From: Salaquimonas sp.
GTDB lineage: Bacteria > Pseudomonadota > Alphaproteobacteria > Rhizobiales > Rhizobiaceae
Reading direction: 5' to 3'
Assembly: GCA_028289365.1 (NCBI GenBank)
Contig: JANQQM010000002.1
Location: 27,092 to 91,091, forward strand
Length of the DNA stretch: 64,000 nucleotides
This document shows, one piece after another, positions 27,000 to 36,407 of this stretch; position 1 is the stretch's first letter; each line of letters opens with the position of its first letter. Below the pieces are notes generated by a model. The model made no database searches and was not told the origin of the DNA. It worked only from the letters and a program-made list of their open reading frames with translations. The translations under genes were made by a program, and so were the position numbers.

Positions 27000-27302
27000 A
27001 TGACAGCAATCGAAAAGTTCATATTGCCAGATGCCGGTTTGTCCACCCTGCCTACCGGGGCGGTAAAACAGGTTGTGGATGCGCTTGGCCAAAGTATAGC
27101 GGATGGCGACTATCTTCCCGGCGAAACAATCCCCATGGAAGAGGAACTTTCAGCAAAGTTTGAAGTCTCACGAACTGTGTTGCGCGAAGCCATCAAGGTT
27201 CTTTCAGGTAAAGGCATGGTTCGAACAGCGCGGCGATATGGAAGCCGTGTACTTCCATTCGAGGAATGGCATCTTCTCGATCCGGATTGCCAACGGCCTT
27301 GA
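27000..27302 (+). pseudogene. Truncated GntR/FadR-family regulator, N-terminal domain only
   Basis: 100 residues. The winged helix of GntR regulators is complete (VVDALGQSIADGDYLPGETIPMEEELSAKFEVSRTVLREAIKVLSGKGMVRTARRYGSRVLP). The sequence continues EWHLLDPD, where full-length FadR-class proteins enter the FCD ligand domain, but then a stop follows (QRP-stop). The 200 bp after it holds no recognisable FCD remnant in any frame. Probably a deleted regulator, once controlling the neighbouring sugar genes; a DNA-binding-only product cannot be excluded. Confidence 0.7.
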
Positions 27303-27458
27303 TATAGGCGGTGTTTTATCTATGAATTTAATTTGGTCCGGTAGCGAAGACTGCCCCTTGAAGGAACACTAGGTTTTGCAATATCAAAGATGCGAGATCT
27401 ATGGGCCGGTTATATTGTGGCATCGGCAATTCCCGTTAAGCAAATTTCTGCTTTGACA

Positions 27459-27477
27459 CGTGAATTGTGAATTCACG
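27459..27477. promoter_or_regulatory. 19-bp hyphenated palindrome, candidate operator
   Basis: Perfect 8-bp arms CGTGAATT (27459-27466) and AATTCACG (27470-27477) around GTG, 22 bp before the aldo/keto reductase ATG. Position and symmetry fit a repressor operator overlapping the promoter. The regulator is unknown; the adjacent GntR gene is broken. Confidence 0.5.
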
Positions 27478-27499
27478 CAGCGTCGATAGGAACGGATGC

Positions 27500-28483
27500 A
27501 TGGAAAAGCGAAAAATTGGTCAAACTGACCTTGAAATCGATGTCTTGGGTCTTGGTTGCGCCCCACTGGGTGGAAATTTTGTTGATCTGGATTATGCCCA
27601 GGCGGCAGCGCTTATTCAGGCCGCAAAAGATGCAGGAATAGGCTATTTCGACACGGCACCCTGGTATGGATTTGGAAGATCTGAGCGTGTCGTAGGCGAC
27701 CTGCTGCGTGGCAATGACTATGTGCTCTCCGACAAGGTCGGTCGTCTTCTTGCGCCGGGTGGTGTCGACAACCCGGAAGACTTCGGCATGATCGACCCGC
27801 TCCCGTTTCATGTCATCTATGACTACAGCTATGGCGGGATCATGCGGGCGTTTGAAGATAATCTGCAGCGCTTGGGATTGGATCGGATCGACATCTTGCT
27901 GGCACATGATATCGGCACCTTCCAGCACGGCGACGCAAACGAAAAACACTTCAAGGATCTGGCTGAAGGCGGCTATCGTGCCATGGATGATCTGAGAAAG
28001 GCTGGTTCAGTCAAAGCCATCGGACTGGGGGTGAATGAAAACCAGGTTTGCCTGGATGCTCTTGCGATCGGCGATTGGGATGTGTTTCTCCTGGCTGGCC
28101 GTTACACCTTGCTGGAACAGACAGCTCTGAACGAACTGTTCCCTGCCTGTGAGGCAGCTGGAACGACGATCATTTGTGGCGGTCCATTCAATTCCGGAAT
28201 TCTGGTGGGGAGGGAAATGTGGAATTACGCAAAAGCACCATCCGAAATCGTTGAAAAAGCACGTGCTTTAGGTGCGCTTGCAGAAGAGTTTTCAATCCCG
28301 CTTGCGGCAGCAGCGTTACATTTTCCGCTTGGAAACCCGATCATATCATCCGTAATCCCGGGTCCTAGAAGCAAGGAAGAGCTGGAACAAATAATACCGT
28401 GGTTTGAGACCCCAATTCCTTCAGATTTCTGGTCAGCGCTTTACGACCGCGGCTTGGTCGATGATCGCGCTCCTCATCCCTGA
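27500..28483 (+). CDS. Aldo/keto reductase (D-threo-aldose 1-dehydrogenase / L-fucose dehydrogenase-like)
   Basis: 327 residues from the ATG at 27500 (AGGAACGG upstream). The TIM-barrel AKR features are visible: IGQTDLEIDVLGLGCAPLGG, the catalytic Asp and Tyr in FDTAPWYGFGRSERVVGD, and LDRIDILLAHD. Within the AKR superfamily the sequence style matches aldose 1-dehydrogenases that oxidise L-fucose, D-arabinose or L-galactose to lactones. It is the first of several sugar-oxidising enzymes flanking the ABC transporter, but it is transcribed towards them convergently. Confidence 0.87.
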   Translation: MEKRKIGQTDLEIDVLGLGCAPLGGNFVDLDYAQAAALIQAAKDAGIGYFDTAPWYGFGRSERVVGDLLRGNDYVLSDKVGRLLAPGGVDNPEDFGMIDPLPFHVIYDYSYGGIMRAFEDNLQRLGLDRIDILLAHDIGTFQHGDANEKHFKDLAEGGYRAMDDLRKAGSVKAIGLGVNENQVCLDALAIGDWDVFLLAGRYTLLEQTALNELFPACEAAGTTIICGGPFNSGILVGREMWNYAKAPSEIVEKARALGALAEEFSIPLAAAALHFPLGNPIISSVIPGPRSKEELEQIIPWFETPIPSDFWSALYDRGLVDDRAPHP

Positions 28484-28632
28484 TCGGCGCTCATGGGAAG
28501 TTTTGGCATCCGGGCCACAACAAACAGCCGTTTCAATGCCCGTCGGTGACCTAATCCTCGATCTTCAATAAGGCGTGGCTGAAACTCAAAGTGGCGAGTA
28601 ATAGCCGATCGTGACGCTGTAGAATTTACAAT

Positions 28633-29631
28633 TCATGGCATTGACTGCGGCACAACAATTGCTCGTACTTCTCCCGGCGGCGGCGCAGTGGCGATTGCAT
28701 CAGCTGCTTCCTGCAATGAGATGGTTCGCGTGATTAATGGGTCGACCGAAATGCTCTTGTCTTCAATCATCTGGGCTGCCCTTTTGTGGGTAAATGGATT
28801 GATGAAACTGAAGTGCATCTGGATTTCACGAAATAGCAGGTCGAATGGTTCAATCGGGACAGTTTCACCGCTTGGTAAAACGCCGAGCACCACGACGCGA
28901 CCTCCGGATCGCGCGAGTCTGGGTGCAAAAGCGACCGTTTCCGGGACGCCGGCGCATTCGACAACCAGATCAGCGCCTTCAGGCCATATTTCGTGCGCCT
29001 CGGTCTCTGTCCCCGCAGACAGGTCTGCACCCAGTTCACGCCCCATGACCTGCTTATCTGGGCTTCGCGTCAGGAGCATGATCTTTCCCCCGGCCTGTTT
29101 GGCGAGCTGAACCGCAAGTAGGCCAATGACCCCGCCGCCGATGACGAGAACTCGCTCTCCCGGACGGACAGCACCCAGATCCATACCATGCAATGTGCAG
29201 GCAAGGGGTTCACAAAAAGCGCCATGTAACGGATCAAGATCGTTGGACAGGACTACCGCCTTTTTTGCGGGAAAAGCACAATATTCAGCAAAGCCACCAT
29301 CGCGATGGATCCCGGTAGCGATGTTGTTGGCGCACAGATTGACCCTGCCGCGAAGGCATTGATCGCATTCGCCGCACCAAGTGTTCGGATCACAGGTTAC
29401 GCGCGTACCTTCCTTTATTCCCGAGTCAGCGCCATCGATCACGATGCCGGAAAATTCATGCCCCAAGATATTGCCGGGAACAGATGGAAACTCACCCCGA
29501 AACAGGTGCCGATCAGTGCCGCAGATTCCTGCTGCTTCGACCTCAATCAGTATCTCACCGGGACCCGGCGTTGGAACCGGCACTTCGACTGTCTGAATGT
29601 TTCCGGTCTCAACCAATTGCGTTGCCAGCAT
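28633..29631 (-). CDS. Zinc-dependent alcohol/polyol dehydrogenase (MDR family)
   Basis: 333 residues from the ATG at 29631, with GAGGAT upstream and 10 bp after the DUF4432 stop; an earlier ATG at 29682 would overlap that gene. Catalytic zinc ligands are in AAGICGTDRHLFRGEFP and LGHEFSGIV. The structural zinc cysteines are in CDPNTWCGECDQCLRGRVNLC, and the NAD motif is VLVIGGGVIGLLAVQLAKQ. Members oxidise sugar alcohols or threonine-like substrates. It is the last gene of the sugar ABC operon. Confidence 0.9.
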   Translation of the reverse strand: MLATQLVETGNIQTVEVPVPTPGPGEILIEVEAAGICGTDRHLFRGEFPSVPGNILGHEFSGIVIDGADSGIKEGTRVTCDPNTWCGECDQCLRGRVNLCANNIATGIHRDGGFAEYCAFPAKKAVVLSNDLDPLHGAFCEPLACTLHGMDLGAVRPGERVLVIGGGVIGLLAVQLAKQAGGKIMLLTRSPDKQVMGRELGADLSAGTETEAHEIWPEGADLVVECAGVPETVAFAPRLARSGGRVVVLGVLPSGETVPIEPFDLLFREIQMHFSFINPFTHKRAAQMIEDKSISVDPLITRTISLQEAADAIATAPPPGEVRAIVVPQSMP

Positions 29632-29641
29632 ATCACTATCC

Positions 29642-30724
29642 TCAACACGGCCTGCCGGACCGTATATTTTCAATTTTTTCAATCACATCTGACGTCTCAG
29701 CGGCTGTCAAATGCCCGATTTTCATATCGATCCGCCAGATTTCTCCGCCTCGTAACTCCACCGCACGACCTTTGGACTTTTCAACGGTATATCCTTCGAC
29801 GCCGGAAGTTGAAGGAAAGGCGAAACCTATTCCATCCTGATCTGGTGTCCGGCAGATCCAGCGCATGCAGACTGGTGCCTGATCGGGCCGATAGCTGACG
29901 TAGTCGGAAAAGCCGTCCGGGTGTTTATGCAGCGCATGTGCCACACCATCTGCGCCAGCTTTCAAGTCAACTTCGAACACTACCTCGGGATCGAAACTTA
30001 ATCCGGGTTTCAAAATATGGGATGCTGTTGGATCCCGGGCTAGCTTTTCAAGAAACTCGGCGTAACCAGGCTTCGGTGTCACATGAGATGGAATTGACCG
30101 ACGCACCCGGACATTATCCGGGTCGTAGGTAGCTGAATAATGCAACTCCCCATGATCCGCCGGTTTGAAATTGACATGACCCAGATACATCAAGTCCATA
30201 GATGTATTTTTGAGATTCTCGACCATAACCGAAACATCGATCAACGCTGATCCCGACGAAATTGTTGTTCGGATCGTAGCGACATAATTCGTCTCAAAGG
30301 CAATTGTGTGCTGATAGCTACCTGCAACTGTAATTTCATCCGGCTTGACCTCAAGCCACGCTGTCTGCATCGGTGCGTTGGGCAACTCTCCGTGCAATGG
30401 ATGGGCGTCCGTTGGCCCTGGGGCACCCAATCCGGCAAACCCGCAGTGGACAAGGAAGGCTCCATAGGTTTCCAGAAAAACCCGAGTAGCTCTCGGCTTG
30501 TCAAACATAGACTTCATCGTCAATTCGCGATCATCGAACAGGGCCCGCCAAATCTGCTGACCTTGAAACGGAAGCATGATGATTTCGCCGCGGGAATTTT
30601 TTATTCGAAGAGTTGCGACACCGGTATCATAGCGAAACGTTGAAACGACAAACTCCCCAACCTCACAGAGTGGCCTTTCCAGTTCGCCAAAATGTGAGTC
30701 GTGCAGTTCTATCCTGACTGACAT
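29642..30724 (-). CDS. DUF4432 / aldose 1-epimerase-like protein
   Basis: 360 residues. The beta-supersandwich style of galactose-mutarotase-like proteins is recognisable: LRIKNSRGEIIMLPFQGQQIW at the N-terminus, HCGFAGLGAPGPTDAHPLHGELP in the middle and MRWICRTPDQDGIGFAFPSTSG near the end. DUF4432 proteins are found in sugar operons and are thought to epimerise or isomerise sugars. It lies between the ABC ATPase (11-bp gap) and the zinc dehydrogenase, consistent with preparing the imported sugar. Confidence 0.83.
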   Translation of the reverse strand: MSVRIELHDSHFGELERPLCEVGEFVVSTFRYDTGVATLRIKNSRGEIIMLPFQGQQIWRALFDDRELTMKSMFDKPRATRVFLETYGAFLVHCGFAGLGAPGPTDAHPLHGELPNAPMQTAWLEVKPDEITVAGSYQHTIAFETNYVATIRTTISSGSALIDVSVMVENLKNTSMDLMYLGHVNFKPADHGELHYSATYDPDNVRVRRSIPSHVTPKPGYAEFLEKLARDPTASHILKPGLSFDPEVVFEVDLKAGADGVAHALHKHPDGFSDYVSYRPDQAPVCMRWICRTPDQDGIGFAFPSTSGVEGYTVEKSKGRAVELRGGEIWRIDMKIGHLTAAETSDVIEKIENIRSGRPC

Positions 30725-30735
30725 TTTCCGAGCCT

Positions 30736-31806
30736 TTATCTGACCCGCAACCCGGAACTCTCGTCAAAGACGAAGAGCTTTTCGCTGGGAAGCACTACGC
30801 CAACCTCATCGCCCTGCTGGCCGTCAAACTCCTTTGACGCCTTGACCGATATCTGGTCGCCACCCCAATCGACAGTTACCAGTGCATGGTCTCCCATAAG
30901 TTCATTGGTATATATCTGCCCGGTCAAAGTGCCTTCAGCGGGTGCAGCAACAGCGCAATCCTCGGGCCGAATCCCCAAGACGGCCTTGTCCACGCGGCCC
31001 GAAACCGAGGTAGCAATACGGACTCCTTCAGTGAGGAAGTCGTTACACTCAAGGCTGCCATGTACAACGTTCATGGGCGGCGACCCGATGAACTGCGCGA
31101 CAAAGAGGTTTTCAGGATCGTTGTAGATCTGCGCGGGCGTTGCCAGTTGCTGGAGAATTCCCTTTTCCAGGATGGCCACACGGTGAGCCAAGGTCATCGC
31201 CTCGATCTGATCATGTGTCACATAAATCGTGGTGATGCCCATGGATTGTTGCATATGCTTGAGCTCCGCTCGCATATGTCCGCGCAATTTTGCATCGAGG
31301 TTAGAGAGCGGTTCGTCCATCAGAAAAACCGAAGGCCTGCGTATGATCGCGCGGGCCAATGCGACGCGCTGTCTTTGACCGCCTGATAATTCGCGAGGGT
31401 ATCGTTCCAGCAAGCCTCCCAATTGAACCTGGTTTGCGGCATCAATTGTTGCCGCCTCTATTTCAGATTTAGGCAACTTGCGGACTTTGAGAGGAAAACC
31501 AATATTCTCCGCGACTGTCTTGTGCGGATAAAGCGCATAGGATTGGAACACCATCGAGATGTTACGGTATTTTGGAAGTACGTTCGTGACGTTCTGATCT
31601 TCTATGTAAACATTCCCCGCTGACGGCACTTCCAAGCCAGACAAGATACGCAATGCCGTCGTTTTTCCTGACCCTGATGCACCCAGCAAAACCACGAATT
31701 CTCCTGATTTTACCTCGAGATCAAAGTTTGTCAGAACCTGGACCTCGCCGAAACTCTTTTCGACATTTTCAAATCTCACCGATGCCTTTTGGTGCGAATC
31801 TGCCAT
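30736..31806 (-). CDS. Sugar ABC transporter ATP-binding protein (UgpC/MalK type)
   Basis: 356 residues. Walker A GASGSGKTT, signature [14 protein letters not shown], Walker [14 protein letters not shown] and the switch His in YVTHDQIEA are all intact. A C-terminal MOP-like regulatory domain (about 235-356) makes it the CUT1 type. It is 3 bp downstream of the second permease gene in the operon binding protein-permease-permease-ATPase. Confidence 0.96.
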   Translation of the reverse strand: MADSHQKASVRFENVEKSFGEVQVLTNFDLEVKSGEFVVLLGASGSGKTTALRILSGLEVPSAGNVYIEDQNVTNVLPKYRNISMVFQSYALYPHKTVAENIGFPLKVRKLPKSEIEAATIDAANQVQLGGLLERYPRELSGGQRQRVALARAIIRRPSVFLMDEPLSNLDAKLRGHMRAELKHMQQSMGITTIYVTHDQIEAMTLAHRVAILEKGILQQLATPAQIYNDPENLFVAQFIGSPPMNVVHGSLECNDFLTEGVRIATSVSGRVDKAVLGIRPEDCAVAAPAEGTLTGQIYTNELMGDHALVTVDWGGDQISVKASKEFDGQQGDEVGVVLPSEKLFVFDESSGLRVR

Positions 31807-31809
31807 TTT

Positions 31810-32994
31810 TCAGCCCTTCACTGCGCCCAAAAGAACGCCCCTCGAAATAAAGCGGGTCAGCAGAATCGCCATCACGATCACCGGTATGATCATGACTACA
31901 ATAATGGCGCACATTTCCCACCAGAAAATTCCCTTCTCTCCCGCATTCTTTGCGGCAACCATGATGGGCATGGTCTGCACTTTGACTGTCGCCAGGAACA
32001 CTGCAAAAAGATATTCGTTCCAGCTCAGAACCAAAATCAGAAGCGTGGTTGCCGCCAAGCCTGGTCGGGTCAACGGCAATACGATTTCGCGGAAAATACC
32101 GAAGCGCGTCGCCCCATCCAGCTGTGCAGATTCCTCCAGCTCAATCGGCAAGTTTGCGAAAAAGTCGTGCATCAGCCAAACCACGATGGGCATGTTCGCC
32201 ACCGCGTATAGAAGGATCAGGGCGAGATGCGTGTCCAGGAGTTTCACGGCCTGAAACATAACGTATAGGGGAATAACCACCACAATTGGCGGCAGAATCC
32301 TTTGAGAGATAATCCAGAACAGGATGTCCCCGTTGGAAAGCCGCATCTTGTAGTGATTACCCAAAGCGCGGACGAGGAAAAAGAAGAAGGCCAAAGCGAC
32401 GGCACACGATACCCACCAGGGTATACCCATATAGGTTGTGGCGAAAATTACGCCAATGAGCAAGAGCACAAAGGCCATGATATTGCCGAACTTGGGAGCG
32501 TACTGAATTCGTGCCAGAGCATAGGCAGCCATCGATCCGACCAATACGCACAAGGCGGTCGAAAAAATACTAATGACGACCGAATTGGTGAAGGCCAGGT
32601 AGATCTTGCAGATCTGCGGCTCCATTGGTTGCAGTGACACAACAGGCGAAACCACAAAAACAAACGAATTATAAACCAGCAGTCCAAGCTGGCGTAATAT
32701 CGCTGAAAAGTTACAAAACGGATCTTCGGTGAATTGGGTTCGCCATGCTTCTAGTGTCGGACTGAAATCCACAAATGGAATGTAGTATGGGCCCTGATTC
32801 ACCGCTGTTGCATCTTTGAAGGACGTGATGATTACCCAATAGATCGGGAACAGGACAAAGAAAGACCAGACGATGAGCAGGAAATAGGCGACCACGCTCG
32901 CTGCCGGAGACATTTTCCCGACTTCCGGCGCCTCGAACAGACGTTCTGTCAACGTGCGATTGGACTTGCTGAAACGATAGTTTACATCCGTCAT
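31810..32994 (-). CDS. Sugar ABC transporter permease (MalG type) with an extra membrane insertion
   Basis: 394 residues, about 110 longer than usual MalG-type subunits. The EAA loop EESAQLDGATRFGIFREIVLP and the C-terminal SRGVLLGAVKG are typical. Between the first helix and the core is an extended stretch, and in the middle an added hydrophobic pair (IMAFVLLLIGVIFATTYMGI, VSCAVALAFFFFLV). It overlaps the upstream permease gene by 4 bp (ATGA), indicating coupled translation. The partner permease is also enlarged. Confidence 0.92.
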   Translation of the reverse strand: MTDVNYRFSKSNRTLTERLFEAPEVGKMSPAASVVAYFLLIVWSFFVLFPIYWVIITSFKDATAVNQGPYYIPFVDFSPTLEAWRTQFTEDPFCNFSAILRQLGLLVYNSFVFVVSPVVSLQPMEPQICKIYLAFTNSVVISIFSTALCVLVGSMAAYALARIQYAPKFGNIMAFVLLLIGVIFATTYMGIPWWVSCAVALAFFFFLVRALGNHYKMRLSNGDILFWIISQRILPPIVVVIPLYVMFQAVKLLDTHLALILLYAVANMPIVVWLMHDFFANLPIELEESAQLDGATRFGIFREIVLPLTRPGLAATTLLILVLSWNEYLFAVFLATVKVQTMPIMVAAKNAGEKGIFWWEMCAIIVVMIIPVIVMAILLTRFISRGVLLGAVKG

Positions 32995-34145
32995 GCGCGG
33001 GCCTTTCTGACTTGTCCGAGCACCACATAATTGAAGAACGAAGCACAGACCACGACTGTCAGGATGAGCAGCAGATAAGCGATTGCTGCTGAAGACCCCA
33101 GATCATTTGCCCTCCAAATGTACATTGAATGCAATGTCATGGATTCTGTCGAAGACCCCGGGCCTCCACCGGTCATGATGTTAGGAAGATCGACAATCTT
33201 GAATGCCTCGATCATCCTGATCAACAACACAGTTACAGCGACCGGCAGGACTTGCGGCCAAATTATCTCACGGAATATCTGAAAGCTGGAAGCTCCATCG
33301 ACCTGCGCAGCCTCGACATGGTCACGCGGGATGTTTTCAAGCGCTGCGAGCATGCAGATGAAGATAAACGGTATCCATTGCCATGAATCGCCTGTCATCA
33401 TCACGAATCTTGCCGACCATGCATCGGTCGACCAAACCCAATTCTCCAACCCCATATAGCTCAGGAAAGGTTGAAATGGCCCTTTGGTTACATCAGCAAC
33501 CATCCTCATTGCGTAGCCGACACCCAAGGGTGTGATCATGAGCGGAATAAAGAAAACGACACGAAAAAAGTTCTTACCAGAAATCGGCTGCGAACAAAGG
33601 AATGCCAGTCCGGTTCCAATGGCAAACTGCAGGGCGCAGCCAACGACTACATAAAACAGCGTCTGGTAGAGCGTGCCGATTGCATTGCCCGAAAGTAGTG
33701 ACGCGCAAAGAATCCAAGACAAAAATATGGCCATGACTGCAGATATTGTTCTACCGATCATCCCGACCCATGTTGACCTTTTGACAGATCGGATGAGCCA
33801 CCACAAAACCGCAATTACGATTATTGCAAAAACGACCCAGCCAAAGATGCTCACCGGGTCGGTGCGACCCAGAAAATGCACCTCGGAACTGCCGAAAAAC
33901 TGTTTCGAGAAATTTCTGAAGCCGACATAGCGAAACGTCAGGCCATCACCAGTGAATCGTACGCGGCTGACGGCAAAAAATATGGAATAAATCGTAGGGA
34001 AAATGGCGAAAATCAGAATCAGCACAACGGCTGGCGCGATGAAAAATGTACCGGAGTGACGGTCCACCCACTCGCTCAGCCGTTCGCCAAAAGGGACGCC
34101 AGCCCGAGAAAACTCCGGCTGGCGTATGTTTTCGTTGGTTGCCAT
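32991..34145 (-). CDS. Sugar ABC transporter permease (MalF/UgpA type) with an extra membrane insertion
   Basis: 384 residues, compared with about 300 for ordinary UgpA-type subunits. The core has the EAA loop (VEAAQVDGASSFQIFREIIWPQVLP) and the NIMTGGGPGSSTESM segment. After the first periplasmic loop there is an inserted hydrophobic region (IFGWVVFAIIVIAVLWWLI, ISAVMAIFLSWILC) of about 80 residues. It follows the binding-protein gene by 11 bp. Confidence 0.92.
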   Translation of the reverse strand: MATNENIRQPEFSRAGVPFGERLSEWVDRHSGTFFIAPAVVLILIFAIFPTIYSIFFAVSRVRFTGDGLTFRYVGFRNFSKQFFGSSEVHFLGRTDPVSIFGWVVFAIIVIAVLWWLIRSVKRSTWVGMIGRTISAVMAIFLSWILCASLLSGNAIGTLYQTLFYVVVGCALQFAIGTGLAFLCSQPISGKNFFRVVFFIPLMITPLGVGYAMRMVADVTKGPFQPFLSYMGLENWVWSTDAWSARFVMMTGDSWQWIPFIFICMLAALENIPRDHVEAAQVDGASSFQIFREIIWPQVLPVAVTVLLIRMIEAFKIVDLPNIMTGGGPGSSTESMTLHSMYIWRANDLGSSAAIAYLLLILTVVVCASFFNYVVLGQVRKARA

Positions 34146-34156
34146 GGACCTTTGCG

Positions 34157-35623
34157 TTAGCCGCCCAGAGCCAGGGCCTGCGCTGCGACCTGCTCATCGC
34201 GTCCAAAGTCCTCTGTGATTTCTTCCCAACCTTCTTCAATGTTGGCCAGGGCTTCTTCCACCGAGATTTCATCAGCCAGATAGCGGGCCAGCTCTGTATC
34301 CAGAACTACACCTGTATATTGCTGAGCACCTGGAATCTTCATGTCAGAGGACATGTTCAGGTTGTCTAGCGCGGCGTTGATCGCACCAAGATAGTTTGTC
34401 GCCAAATCGGCTGGCATACCGGCTTCAACCCAAGGATCGATGCTGGCAAGCTGTGAAATCCGATACGGATTGTAACCCGTCGGTCCACGTGTCACATCGA
34501 CACCAGACTGGGCAGATTGGTTCATATGAGAAAGGAACGCATAAGCTGCGGCTTTGGTCCGCTCATCAGCACCCTTGTTGATTGCACCTGCCCATCCGCC
34601 AAATGCCGCGAATGGCGAATAATTGATCCCGTCGACTGAATATGGTGCATTTTCTTTTGTTACAGGAACAAGTTTGCCAGTTTCACGATCGAGCACTTCA
34701 CGCGAACCGATTGCCGAGATTGCGAGCATTTTGCCGCGGATAGCGGTCGCATCGTCGTCAAGCTGAAGTGTACCAGGATCGCCCCATTCAACGATAAGCC
34801 CGCAACGGCCGGCCTTAAAGAGTGCCCGTGTATCGCCGATATCCATGTTCAACTCTTCAGGCGGACCATACTTGCCGGTTTCCTTGTAAAGCTCGAACGC
34901 CTTTTTCCAACCGTCATTGTTGATCAGGGGTTTCATTGTTGCATTGTCAAAGTGGAAACCCTGCGCTGTACCACTGGTTTGCACGATTGGTGCAGCAAAC
35001 GTCTGGATTGCGAAGTAGGACTGGGCATTACGTTTCTTGAATATGCACGAGCCGTAATCCGGCTCTCCGTCACCGTTCATATCCATACCGTGGATCTTTG
35101 AAGCCACGTCCAGATAGTCTTCCCAGGTTTTCGGTGGCTCGAGTCCGGCTTCCTCGAGAACGTCCGTACGGTAATAGACCATTTGGAAATCGCCATCGAC
35201 CATCAGCAGCTTTGTCTTTCCACCCACCTTCTGACCGAATTCGCGGAAATAGGGTGCGATGTCATCGAGATCGATCTTGTCATCAGCTGCGACGTAAGGA
35301 TCGAGATCTTCCAAGAGCCCGGCCGCATCAAGTTCGACACCCCAACCGGCCGCGAACACCCCAACATCAATTGAGTTGGTTCCGGTTGCCCAGTCGTTTT
35401 GGATCTTCGGGAAGATCTCGGCAAAGGGAACTTCGGTCACGACGATCTTAGCGCCCGTCATTTCCTCAAAATCTTTACCCCTCTCGATAAGTGGTCCGGC
35501 GATTACGTATCCGGGACGCGTCAGAACATTGACCGTCACGCCGTTGAAATCTTGTGCAAATGCAGGGCTGCCAATCGCCGCAACGCCGACGAGTGCACCC
35601 ACTATTGTCTTGTTTGAGAACAT
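34157..35623 (-). CDS. Sugar ABC transporter solute-binding protein (family 1)
   Basis: 488 residues with a Sec signal peptide ending PAFAQDF. The mature protein is a two-lobed family 1 binder: VNVLTRPGYVIAGPLIERGKDFEEMTGAKIVVTEVPFAEIFPKIQNDWATG and a late PTGYNPYRIS stretch. It is the first gene of the operon, AGGAGCTTGC upstream. The ligand is probably a sugar, glycoside or polyol, given the flanking oxidoreductases and the epimerase-like gene. Confidence 0.93.
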   Translation of the reverse strand: MFSNKTIVGALVGVAAIGSPAFAQDFNGVTVNVLTRPGYVIAGPLIERGKDFEEMTGAKIVVTEVPFAEIFPKIQNDWATGTNSIDVGVFAAGWGVELDAAGLLEDLDPYVAADDKIDLDDIAPYFREFGQKVGGKTKLLMVDGDFQMVYYRTDVLEEAGLEPPKTWEDYLDVASKIHGMDMNGDGEPDYGSCIFKKRNAQSYFAIQTFAAPIVQTSGTAQGFHFDNATMKPLINNDGWKKAFELYKETGKYGPPEELNMDIGDTRALFKAGRCGLIVEWGDPGTLQLDDDATAIRGKMLAISAIGSREVLDRETGKLVPVTKENAPYSVDGINYSPFAAFGGWAGAINKGADERTKAAAYAFLSHMNQSAQSGVDVTRGPTGYNPYRISQLASIDPWVEAGMPADLATNYLGAINAALDNLNMSSDMKIPGAQQYTGVVLDTELARYLADEISVEEALANIEEGWEEITEDFGRDEQVAAQALALGG

Positions 35624-35714
35624 GCAAGCTCCTCCCAGGAATTATCGTTTTCCGGTGTGTTATCACCACTCCGGACTACGAAACTTAGGCGGCATTGGGA
35701 TTAAAATCCATATA

Positions 35715-35729
35715 AATTATTTGATAATT
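35715..35729. promoter_or_regulatory. Hyphenated palindrome upstream of the sugar ABC operon
   Basis: Arms AATTAT and ATAATT around TTG, 91 bp upstream of the binding-protein ATG and directly abutting the 21-bp tandem repeat. It could be an operator; no regulator is assigned. Confidence 0.4.
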
Positions 35730-35768
35730 GACTACGGGGATGCGCAAATTGACTGCGGGGATGCGCAA
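35727..35768. repeat. Tandem 21-bp repeat
   Basis: Two head-to-tail copies, 35727-35747 and 35748-35768, differing at one base (GACTACGGGG versus GACTGCGGGG). A 21-bp period is two helical turns, so both copies face the same side of the DNA. They lie in the gap between the divergent ABC operon and the convergent end of the DUF1349 gene. Confidence 0.8.
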
Positions 35769-35813
35769 TGAAAACACCAAGGGCGGATTGATTCACTTTT
35801 GGGGATACCAAGC

Positions 35814-36407
35814 TCATTCCGAATGAAGCGGATTGTCGATTGGTGGACCAATTTCGAAATCTGTAAATTGAACCTCAAGCCCAGACCGCTGAGGTGTGCA
35901 AGTCATAGGTCCCACCAAATACTGACCTTCAACAGGCATATTTCCCAATCTGATCAGCTGCCAGCGACCCATTTGGTCGAGCCGATGAACGATTACTGCG
36001 TCATCCAATCGCGTTAAACGGATTTGTTGGGCGCCGCTGATTCCAGGCGCGGCAATAACGGACCAATCCGAACGGCCTTCAGTCGTTATGACGACCGAGA
36101 AATTCGTCAGACCATCAGAAAACTCAATCCCGGCCTTGAGCCAGTTCTCGGCGTCCCGTCGGAACATCAAGCCAGCTTGATCATAGAGCGTCTTGTAATG
36201 TGCCTCAAAGGTCAGGACGGCCGTGAAGTCGCTTTCAACGGATCGCCCAAGAAAATGTCCGTCATCTCGCCTAAAGCCGTAGAGCGTGCCTTGCCAAAAA
36301 TCGGTCTTTTTGCCGGTCGTAACATTCAATGCGCCATTTGACCAGGTCCAGGCGGGAGGTTTACAGTGCCAATGGGCATGCTGCAATTCTTGCTCTAATC
36401 TGCTCAT
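35814..36407 (-). CDS. DUF1349 concanavalin-A-like protein
   Basis: 197 residues without a signal peptide. DUF1349 features: TGKKTDFWQGTLYGFRRDDGHFLGR, FEAHYKTLYDQAGLMFRRDAENWLKAGIEFSDG, and a late MTCTPQRSGLEVQFTDFEIG. This fold (relative of yeast REE1) is often found with carbohydrate genes; no enzymatic activity is established. It is transcribed towards the ABC operon, with 190 bp between its stop and the binding-protein start. Confidence 0.85.
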   Translation of the reverse strand: MSRLEQELQHAHWHCKPPAWTWSNGALNVTTGKKTDFWQGTLYGFRRDDGHFLGRSVESDFTAVLTFEAHYKTLYDQAGLMFRRDAENWLKAGIEFSDGLTNFSVVITTEGRSDWSVIAAPGISGAQQIRLTRLDDAVIVHRLDQMGRWQLIRLGNMPVEGQYLVGPMTCTPQRSGLEVQFTDFEIGPPIDNPLHSE

